Notes under the pieces: model-generated
The model's input: the letters and a program-made list of their open reading frames with translations, nothing else
What the model was told of the DNA's origin: nothing
Databases searched by the model: none
Shown here: one piece after another, positions 23,501 through 35,200 of the stretch
Position numbering within the stretch: position 1 is the first letter of the stretch
Layout: the number at the start of each line of letters is the position of its first letter
NCBI GenBank assembly: GCA_905116865.2
Contig: CAJHNH020007002.1
Span: forward strand, 306,001 to 370,000
From: Candidula unifasciata
Taxonomy: Eukaryota; Mollusca; Gastropoda; Stylommatophora; Geomitridae
Direction: 5' to 3'
Length of the DNA: 64,000 nucleotides
Position numbers and translations under genes: made by a program

Positions 23501-26253
23501 AAATAAGCTAAATCTGTAGAATGGATGTAAATACAAAACTCAGGTCCTGGAATAAAACAAAAGTCTATGAAGTGGATGAACAACCAGAATTTTCTGCTGG
23601 AATTTATAGCTGATTATTGCGAAGAAGAAGAATTGTGGCCTTAAACCCTTCACCCATATCACATATCTGCCCTGTTTTCCTCATGAAAACTAAAACTCTC
23701 CCCGAATGATGCAGAACAACAAAAACTATTACAAAAAAGTACCTTCATACTCCAGAGTTTGACCGTCCAGTCAAAGGAAGACGTGAGGAAGTACTGGGAG
23801 AAGTCGACTTGTCCGGACACTCTGTGTGTGTCTATGCCAGTGATGGGACCCTGATGACCCTCAAACACGTCATTGACCCCAGCTTTGCTGTAAACCAAAC
23901 ATCAACAGCGTGACCACCCCAGTGAATGTGGTGGCATAATGAAGAGATGTAATTTAACATGCCAGAACTCACAACAGGCATGTCTGTCGATAATAGTAAG
24001 TAATTCGATGTTATCACAATCAATGTCACTGCACAATGGGCATACCTATGTGTGCTCAGTCCTTCAATGCAGCAGCTACTCCAAGGTACCTCTATTGATA
24101 GTTACCACGAGAGGTTGGTTATAATGTCTCCTATCTCAGCCTTAAAGGGGGTATAGACATGCTTCACCATGCTTTATTCCCAAGTGACCCAATCATGTTG
24201 GTGTCACAGATTCGTCATTATCCACTAGCCTAGCCTGTATAGCTCTGATGACATCTGCTTTGTCTATGCTTCTCCCTGCATGCGTTCATGAAGTCTGATA
24301 CAATTACTGCACACATGACTGCTTGCTTTGTGACCAGATGAGTGCCGTGGAAGCAACGATTATCTCTATGGTCATGTCTGACACAGTTGCCTCGTAAGCA
24401 CTACCATCTTCTTTTATTGTATTCCCATTCTTTCCGCTGCACATTCCCAGCCTGTAAGTCATAACAGTGTGCCTCTGTGGCTTAGAGGTTGATGAAACTG
24501 TTTTACAATGCAATACTCAATATTTACCAAGGTTCGATTCTGGCGGATGGTTTGAAAAAACCCCCAAAAGACTGTTCTGGTTGCTTTTGGACAGTGATTT
24601 GAGTTGCACCATGGAAAAGAATAAGGTATCACTACGTCAACCAATCAATCAGGTGATGTCTCTACAATCAAGGTTGGCTGCAATGGATCTCCAACCCTCT
24701 TTTCCTGGTAGACCACTCCCTTAGAGTGCTGTGTCTCAATATCTTGATTTTGTCCTCCCACTTACATTGTTGTCTCCCTTTTGCTATCTTGTTTTTCGAC
24801 TGTTTTCTCAAGTATGATTTTCAAAACAGTGTTATGTCTTTTAGTGTGGCTTCACTGGTGAACCAAAAAACTCAGTTCATGAAACAAACCTACAGCTTTC
24901 AGAGTGTGATACAAACAGCTTAACCACTCAGCCATGGAGAAAAAGAAAGGCAATGAATAAGGACCAAACATATGAGTCACAAATAACATGCTGCCTTGCA
25001 GGAAAACTGGAGGATCAAAGATTAGGGAAAGCAACACAGGGAAGAAAAGACTGTCACAGTTGAATGCACTGGGTTACAAGCTTGACAAGCCTGCACAACT
25101 TACCTCCCATGTCTACAAGCGGAGTAGACCAAACATTCCTCGGAGCCTACAATAAAATTGTTGGCATCTCCTGAGAGGAAGCTGTAGCAGGTGGCCGCCA
25201 CTGGCTTGTTCTGCTTGGACTGTAGCTCCATGCTGTCCTGCACCAAGGAATTAGAGACCACACAATTATCAACACTGACACAGACACTTGCGGGAGAGAT
25301 CAGCTGCAGACCAACTCCTGGCAGGAGGCAGACAGTGAAAGACGACTGTTGCACTTTGCAACACAAGAGGAGATCCTTCTGAGAGGAAACCAGCCCCAGT
25401 ACAGTGCGATTTTACACTGTACTGGGTTTTGATTGCTAAACTAAGCACTAACATCACAGTACTCTTCCTATAAATGCTCTGTCTCCACCTTCAGCAGCCA
25501 GTGAAGAGTTCTAATTCAGAAGGTGCCAGTAGCAGTTGGATTCTAAGTCTGTCTTGCCTTTCCTCTGAGTGTAGCAACAGATCCCCTGGTCACGCCTTGC
25601 TGTACCATTCTCTCCAGACCACGATGATCAGTTCATGCCTTGGCACTGTTAACTTGCTCCCAAAGACCACCTCCCGCTTGTCATGCCTCAGAATAATAGT
25701 ATCAACATTTCTATGAAGACTATGTGGCAAGGACTGCCATTCTCACGTAGGACTTGCAGTCACAGCTGTTCCCAAAATTAGTTGCACAGCTGCAGGGTCC
25801 CTAGGAACTAACGATGCCTATACATTTAGTCCCTGTTTACCCTTGATGTGCTGAAGCATGAAAAAGGTTTTTTACTTACCGACTTTAGTCACTGTTCAAT
25901 ATATGGCTGATTAGTATAGAATCAGTTAACCCTTTTGCCCAGTATAGAATCAGTTAACCCTTTTGCCTAGTATAGAATCAGTTAACCCTTTTGCCTAGTA
26001 TAGAATCAGTTAACCCTTTTGCCTAGTATAAAATCAGTTAACCCTTTAGCCTAGTATAGAATCAGTTAACCCTTTTGCCCAGTAAAGAATCAGTTAACCC
26101 TTTTGCCTAGTATAAAATCAGTTAACCCTTTTGCCATGCAAAAAAAAAACGGGGATACAGTTCTGAGAATACTGGAACAATGGCATTCTCAGTGTGACAG
26201 TTTCGTAAATCCTGGAACAATGGCGTGACAGGGTTAACAAAATTACACAAATT

Positions 26254-26284
<31 letters not shown>

Positions 26285-29200
26285 GGGGTATTTTGTTTTA
26301 TTCCTCTGCCTCTCTCTTCTCTAGGATTTCAACTTGTAAGAAGACTTAAATGTACAAATACTGCAACCTAGCTGTAAGCCATAACTCAACATACCAACTG
26401 CCTTTTTAGGGTGAATGAAGAATGACAAAAAACTTGACTCTCTGGATGCCATGCAACTCACCACACATTTATTATTTAGTGCACAGACAATATACTTTTC
26501 TGACTCTCTTCTATTGTAGACACTTGCTACATTAACTCATCATATACAAATTGTCAACTTAGCTCCTATTTTTGTCCGCTTGTGTTCATCAGCTGTAAAC
26601 TGTAACGGAAAATCTTGTTTGTTCGTCTATTCCTGTACCCTGCTTTGTTCCAGGAAACTGAGTTTTGCATGTGCATCCTTTTTACAAATCTGTGAAGTCT
26701 TTTATTTCCTTGCTTAACAGGCAGATGCACTCCGACTTGAAGCAAGCTCCTTCATTTAAAAGTTGTATTATTTTAACTTCTTTGGACTCAAACACTGGCT
26801 GTTTTAAACTAGGAAGTCTCCAAATAGAAACAGTTATATTCTAGTCCTGAAAAGGGAGTCTTTGTGGTGTAGCAGCTCGCCTGAAGGTCATGAGTTTTGA
26901 GTCCAAATGGAGCAGTACCTTTTTTTAAAAAAAATGACCTTGGTTCCCAGGTTAACCAGCTTTATATGGGTACAAAGTAAAGTCCTTGGGAATAAAGGCA
27001 GCCGGCATGATACTGGCCGTATCATCCACCTAGTGCTGACTGGTCTATAAAATATAGGTCTAGCCCTATATGCCTTAAGGCAAGAAAAAGGTTCCTTTAC
27101 GTCAATTTATTTTACTGGCTGTTTTCAACTAGAAAGTCTCAACACAGAAAAAGTTACAATAATGACTAGCTAATACTGAAAGAGTTAAATCCAAGCACAA
27201 TTCAACACTTGAGAGTGAGTCGAGCCACCAACCTGAGGCTGAGAAAACATGTCCAGGCTCCAGGAGCAGACCTTCCCATCGGTGGACACACTGATCAGAT
27301 TGTGGGCATTCTGGGTGCCGACCACATTGACACAGTAAACTGGGTGCTTTGTGAGAACAAAGTAAACAATAGATCACACAATAAACTGGATGATTTTTTA
27401 GAATAAAGTGAACAATCAATCACACAGTAAACTAGATAATTTGTTAGAATAAAGTAAACAATCAATCACATAATAAATTAGATAATTTATTAGAATAAAG
27501 TAAACAATCAATCACACAATTAACTAGATCATTTATTAGAACAAAGTAAACAATCAATCACACAATGAACTAGATAATTTGTTAGAATAAAGTAAACAAT
27601 CAATCACATAGTAAACTAGATAATTTGTTAGAATAAAGTAAACAATCAATCACACAGTAAACTATGTAATTTGTTACAATGAAGTAAAAAATCAATCACA
27701 AAGTAAACTAGACAAATTTTTAAAATAAAGTAAACAATCACACAGTAAACTGGATAATTTTGTAGAATAAAGTAAACAATCAATCACACAGCAGACTGGA
27801 TAATTTTGTAGAATTAAGTAAACAAATTGAACAACTTCTTCTTCTTCCACATACACTTTACAAGCGGCGGGTGGCTCACTGTTTGTGTCTATGTGGCTGT
27901 ATGTATGTATCTGTATGTTTGTCTGCGTGAGTGTGTGTGTCTATGTGTGTGCTGTGTGTTTGGTCAGTATGTGAGTCTGTGTGTGTGTGTGTGTGTGTCT
28001 GTGTGTGCATGTGTTTGTCTCCATGAATGCCTGTATGTATGCCGGTATGTATGTATGTACGTATGTACATATGTATGTATGTATGCATGCATGCATGCAT
28101 GTGTGTGCGAGTGTATGTGTATATGTGGGTGTGAGTATACACGCACTGATTTTTGCATGCATTTTACAACCCATGGTTTTGTGTTCTTTAGTGATATTCA
28201 GTAAAGGACCCTTTTCACAACAAACAGCAACAGAACTGTGTGTGTGATGAGTTCATTACAAGACTGACCACCTTTACTTTCCAGGACATTACCTGGTACC
28301 CATTTTAAGTTGGGTCAACCTGGGAGCCAATGTCTGTTTTGGAAATAATCTTACTTGATGCAGTTTCTTCTTCTTCTTCTTCTCCTTTGAGTTCACCAAC
28401 TGTAAACTCCAGTGGAAAGTTCTTGTTGTTCATTACCTTCTGGACCCTTGTCCTGTTCCACACCTGTTTCAAATTTGTGACTCAACTGACTGCAAACTGT
28501 TGGTTCCTTGCCTCTCAAAGGAAGCTCCCAATTAGTCTACTCTAAGGACATGATTTTGGGTAGGCAGTGGGTCTATTTTTGTATTGCGATGTAGATTCAA
28601 ACCCAAGACCTTCAGCCTTGCCTAGCCACAACGTTGCTGTGGTGTCCTCACTGTACTTTGCATAGTTTTATTGGGTAGCCAATGTGCTAAATGAATAAGT
28701 GATGTCCTCTTCTTCCTAGTTTTAACCGGCTGTAAACTCCAGCGGAAAGTTTGGTCCACTTCTGGATTTTACCTTTGTTCCAGGACTTGAGCTTTGCATG
28801 CATCATTCCTTTTATGGTTCTGGCTTATCTGTACTCCAACCCTGAAGGAAAAACAACTAATGAATCACCTTTTATAACATACTAGCAAAGGTGGCAGTTG
28901 GGTTATTCTTCTTTCCCTAAAATGGGGGCCTTGATACCCCTACTGGAAAATAAGTGATGTTAAAAACAGTGTTGACTTTAGTCAAATGGATACCCAGAAG
29001 TGACTTAACACAATTCCGGTTTCAGGTAACAGGGCAGTGGCTCGCCTGGAAGCAGATGGGCAACAACCAAGTCAGATTTGTTCCTGCCCCGCCAGGTGAC
29101 GAGCCTAGCAAGCCGGCAGGGGTGTAAATGAATGCTACTACACAAGAAATATTGAATACATATAGGACAGAAAAAGACGAACAAATCCATCATAAGACAA

Positions 29201-32200
29201 ATCAGAAAACTATGACACTGGGCTACAACCTGGTATCAGTGAGATAACAAAAGAAGAAAGAAGTCTATAGGTGTTTGTTGTGGTTTATTCTTGTTGTGTT
29301 TAATTTGCCCTTAAAAAGGTAATCAGCATGTTGTGTTGAGGTTACAGATAGGCTGCAATATCTGTGCCTTTCAACCTAAAACATTGTATTTTAGCAAGAC
29401 CCTAATAAGTAACCTTTTTGCACATTCCTGTAGTTAATAACTGCTGATGTTTTTTCCGCTGATGAAGATTTTGGCAGAAACTTTTGGACGCGTTTGTACA
29501 CATATTATTCTGTTCCTCCACTTAGCTTCCTGATCATAGTCTATTATGTGAGAGATTCTCTGGTGAAGGGGTTACGCATTGCCTCGTGCTCTTGAGTTGA
29601 GGGTTTGTTTCATGGACAGGGTCATTCGGTTAATGAGTATAATGGGGATGATCAATGGAGCTACAGAGTTCATACATTATGCAATGTTCTGAGTAGTAAT
29701 TCTTTGGAGACCGTGACATATGGGATAGAAACAAGTGCAATGAAGTTAATCTCCCAACTCTAACATTTATTAAGTCTGCATTCTTTTTCTGTGCATTAAC
29801 CGACTGTAAATTAATATGGAAATTTTGGCTGTTCGTCCACTTCTGGACTTTGGTCTTGTTCCAGAATCTGAGTTTTGTGCGCACTTCTGTTTGACAAATT
29901 TTGCTTATTTTTATGCAGAGAGATGCACAAACTTTGAAAGAAACTTCCCTAGTTACTTGCCATATATAACATGCTTTTTAGGGAGGCAGTGAGCCTATTC
30001 TTTTTATCCCACACAGAGACATCAAGCCTACCTGACAATGGAAGATGTACTCAGGGTCCATGTTCTTGAACTTCATATTCCAGATCAGGGCTACTCCATC
30101 TGGATCATTCGGCGCATCTTCATTGGCATTGTATGAGGCAAGCAGCAGCTCGGGGTACTTGAGAACAAAACAGGTATAGTTTCAGAATACAAGCAAAGCT
30201 GTACAGAATTATCATTTACATGCTAAAGATGTACAGTGTTTAAGGTGTTGGCCCATTTGTCCAACATTTTACACATTCTGCTAGTTTAGACTGTTAATTC
30301 CTTGCATCTCCAGTAGATGCGATCTGACTTTGAAAGAGTACCCTTATTAGTCTAATCTTACGATACACGTGTTAGGGAGACAGTAGGTCTATTCTTGTTT
30401 TCTCCACAATAGGGCCCCAGAACCCACTCAGGGATCTGCTAGTTTGTTTTTATACATCTGTAAATGAATCACACCCTCTCAGGTTATTCAATCTGAAGGC
30501 GTGTGTGAAGTTTTTTAACATGCAACTTTACCATAAACTTTGGACTGTCTTATTCTCGTTCTTTCTATTATCCCATAATGGAGCATATTATCTCAGTATA
30601 TTCGCACCAAGCACTCCAATCCTTTTCAATTATTCACTTCACACACACAGGTGTCTATGACCCATGCTGGTGATTGTCCTACGTTTGGACCACCTCTCAT
30701 CAAAGAAATGCTGCTGCAGCTTCAACTTCTCCCCTGCCAGACTGTCACTGTTGGAAGGAAACACATCAATGAATACATGAATAAAGGAATCTGGGCAGCA
30801 AGCGTTATTCCAAACTATATAAGGTTATTCTGAATGATATTATCCCCATGTAGGTTCCAGGGAACTATTTTGCAGAACCAAGGACACTCATTTCCCCCCA
30901 CCCTCTGACAAGCAGGTCATAGGAGGCATGTCCAAGGTGTCTATCCAGTGCCCATCTTTATGCTGGTCAGCCTCTGTCCCTCTTTTCTGGCACCATGCCT
31001 TCTGCTATTATTGTTTCCAATTCGTCGTGGTTGTATTGCCAAAATATTTCAGTCTCCAAGACAAGATGCTGTTTACTAGCCAATCCCCCCGTGTGGGTTC
31101 CGGGGCTCCCGTGTGGGTTCCGGGGCCCCATTGTGGGGAAAACAAGAATAGACCCACTGCCTCCCCAAAAGCATGTCGTAAGAGTCGACTAACTGGGGAC
31201 CTTCCTTTGAAGTCGGAGTGCATCTGCCTGAGAGGCAAGGAACCAGCAGTCTACATTCAATTGAATCAGATCTGTAAAACTGATGCACACGCAACACTCA
31301 GGTTCTGGAGCAGGACTGCAGTCCAGAAGTGGACGGACAACCAGAACTTTACGCCAGAGTGTACAGCTGGTGAACGCGAAGAAGAAGAAGAAGACTAGCC
31401 AATCTTGCTTGCTGTTCAGATCTTTTAGGATGCCAGCATTACTTTTCTTCTTATTAAAAAGCATGGGGTCCTTGGCAGCCCTTTGAAAATAAGAGGGGTT
31501 CGCATGTCTTACCTGTTTGGGAACCACTGGCCTATGGCAGAGACTGTAAAACAACACAGCAGACTTGGTCTGATCTGGTCTATCCAGCAGCTGTAGTACA
31601 GTGACTAGAATGTTTGCCTGCCAGCCTCAGTAACACATGTCTGAATCTCCTTAAGGTTAATTTGTTTTTTTCATTTCTTTTTCTTTTAAAATTAAAGTAT
31701 GTTTCCATGTTCTTCTTCTTCTTCTTTTTTAAAAGTACTTTTGGCATACTGTATTGTGGTTTACAGCTAGGCTGCAATATCTGCATTTTTCTGCCCAACA
31801 CATCTGCTTTTAGCAAACTCCTAATTAGCCAGCATATACATGTTTGTTATGGGGCAGTGAGTCAACCCCCCCCACCCCCTCCCCCATTCAAATGGGGCAA
31901 CAGAACCCAGAACCCCCACAGGAATGCTTCCAGGGTGACTCCCAATTTAAAATGAGTACCAAGAAATGTTCAGGGAAGTAACTCTGACCCACTGTTCACT
32001 GACTGTCTAGCACCATATACTCAACAAGTCTCAAGGTGTGAAAAAAGCCCATTCTGTACTTAATATTAGGATTCAAACTTTAGACCACACTGCTGTCAGG
32101 TGACAACACTAACCACAACACCACCATTGATTCCCTCTCATAAAACAACACTTTATTATTCTACTGAAAAAATGTACACGGCTCAAAGGGAACTCACTCA

Positions 32201-35200
32201 TCCTTGCCCTCACTGTCACCGCCACTATAATCAATGGTCAGCCCTGTATCGTTCAAAGCCAGCATCCGCTGCATGATCCGTGCAGCCCGGGAGACACTCA
32301 GCTGATAGTCCTCAGACATCATGATCTGCTTCTTCTCCTCCTCACTCAGTTCCCGAACTGTGAACAAAGTACATCTATTTATTTCCTAATTTGTAAGCAC
32401 CTTATGCACTGAGAGAAGTGGAAATGCGCGTGTGTGTGTTTATAAACAGAATATTAACTACATCTTCTTTCTCCGCTCGCCGCGGATCGGAAGGTCGTGG
32501 GTTCGCTCCCTGGAGGAGCTGGACTATTTTCAAAAATGACCAAGGCTCCCAGGTCGACCCAGCCTTGAGTGGGTACCGGGTGCAGTCCAGGAAGTAAAGG
32601 CCGCCGGCTAGATGCTGACCACATCACCCATCTTGTGCTGATTGGTCTTTAAAAATATAGGTCTAGCCCTATATGCCTAAAGGCGTGGAAAAGGGTCCTT
32701 TACTTTTTTACTTTTACTTCTTTCTTCTAAGCGTTCACCGGTTCTAAACTCCAGTGGTGAGTTCTGGTTGTTTGTACACTTATGGACAATTAGTCTTGTT
32801 CCAGAACTTGAGTTTTGCCTGCACATAAGTTACACAGATCTGGCTTATATGTATGCAGACTGTTGGTTCCTTAACTCTCAGGCAGCTGCACTCCAACTTC
32901 AAAGGAAACACCCTCAGTAGGTCAACTCTTTTTTACCCCTGTAATGGTGCCCCAGAACCAAAATGGAAAAGGAAGGGGGGAGGGTGTTGATTCAAAACTA
33001 AGACCTTAGGACCAGCAGGCTAGCATCTAGCCAGTACACCACCACGGCTTTCACTGAAAAAAACACACACGTACACACAAATATATAGGATATGTTGATA
33101 GATGAGGTGGTATATGTCAATTAGCATGAGACTTTATATCAAGAAATAGCTCTTTATTTGTGGGTGTCTTTAAATGGATGTACTAGACTAGGCTTTTGGG
33201 GCACACACATGAAATTCATTCTATAGTTTTCAGAAACAATTAATGGAATGAAAATGTGTGTATTTATGTTTTTATAAATGTATTCATTTATCTGTATATG
33301 TGCATGTCTGACTGGGCATGAATAAATATAAAATATAGTCATAAACTAACACTCACACAAACGCACATGCACTCATGCATGCACACATTCACTGACAACA
33401 TTTGTTAAAAAGCCACCCAATCTCATACTAAAACAAATACAATACACGCATAATTACACATACTGTTCATTCATTCATTTAATGTCCCACTGTGAAATTA
33501 TATTTCTCCATTCATTTCTATCCTGCACAATCACTTTGATATCATGGATGATATCTAGTCCAGCACCTCTGGCTTCTCTCATCAACTTCCACCTTAAGGT
33601 TTCTCAGGGATGTCCTTGTGTCATCAATCCAAACTTGCTGATACATTCCAGTAGTGTCATTAAATCTTCACACAGATGTACACTATCACCACCAGAAATG
33701 ATTCACACCAAATCAAGAAAATACTGTATCACTCAACTTCCACCAACTCACCTTGTGGTTTCTCCTCCACTTTTTTCTCCACCTCAGGCGGTGCCACCGG
33801 CTCCACATGTGGCATGTGGTGTCCATGACCATGGCTGATGTCAGCACTGACATCCAGGGAATCTGTGTCGTCATCTGTGTGACCAGCATTGTCATAAAAC
33901 AAAACTGATATGTTAGACATTTCTTGGGCTGTCCGATTGTGCATGCTTTGTATATTTCTGTCAATACACACATTTGTGTCGGCTCTGTGGCTAAGTCGAT
34001 GCGAACGCTTTGCTTCGTAATGCCGGGATGCCAGGTTCGATCCCAGCTGCAGACAATGCGACTTGACAGTGGTATCAAGAAAGCCGACCGTCCAGAAAGC
34101 AATGGCAAACTACTGGATGTAACTTGCTTAGAGACACCACACAACAGCCAGGGGCTTAGGGTTGGTTCTGCAACGTCCTGTAAAGGATACGCAACTAACT
34201 TTTAACACACATTTGTGCTGTTCCCTCCACAATGGAGGTTAACTGCATTGGATATGTACATACTCTACTACTTCTTATTCTTCCTCTGTCTTTTATACTC
34301 CAATGAAGTACGGGCCCTCAACCAACTCACGCCAGCGTGTCCTAATTTTCACATGTGGCTCACCCCATGACCTCCCCAACATCACTGCCTAACTCCCTTC
34401 TCCATGTATTCTTTGGTCTACCATTATTTCTATGTCCCTGTGAATTCTATGTAAATCCTTCTAGTTAAACTCAGGTTTTCTCCCTTTTACCAGAAACATC
34501 TTTCCTTTACCTCTTGTTTCATTGGAATTGTTTAAGTCTCTCCCAAAGCTTCAATATCAGTGATTCTATCATATTTTTTAAATTCCCTCTATTCTGCGCC
34601 AGCATCAGTTAATGAATGTTTGCAGTTGAATAGTAACTGGTTTAATTGTTTCCACTCCACACGGCAGTACTGATTTGACACAGGAATGAAACATTTTCAG
34701 TATTAGTTTTAATTTCCTTTGACTCCATACATTTCCTAGCACTATGAAAACTTTTCTTGCCTTCTGTATTCCTATTTTAATATCTCTATCAGTTCCCCCA
34801 TCTTATCTACATTACACCAAAATCGGTGTATGGCTCCACATCCTGAAGTAAAATATCACCAAGAGAAACCAGACGACTGTCTGCTAGTCTATTCTTATTA
34901 TCTTTGCCTTTCCCTGATGTATTTTTAGACCTAACTGTTGCTAACTCGCATCAAATATGTTTCATTTATCTTGCATCTGATTTTGTGAGAGGGACAGAAG
35001 AGAAATGTCATCACCGAGGTCCAGGTCCATCCACTGCTGTCTTTAGGAATAACATAGTGTTCTCTTGAACCTCTGTCAGAGAGACAGGAAAATTTTCTTT
35101 TTTCTACAAAGCCTGCCTACAGCAGAAAAATATCTGATATGTCAAGAGTTCTTCTTCTTCTTACCCACTGTGTAGTGTCTAGATGCTCGCCTGCGGATCG

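Noticed and set aside
25911..26134. CRISPR-like direct repeats
   Set aside because: The units are contiguous with no unique spacers, in a eukaryotic intron; this is a minisatellite.
27827..28247. Cys/Val-rich and His/Thr-rich open frames on both strands
   Set aside because: They are translations of a GT/CA and GTAT microsatellite.
29005..29193. Candidate for the missing WD exon
   Set aside because: The translation shows no WD-repeat residues (no GG-YSG or IVLWD pattern) and no phase-compatible acceptor or donor.
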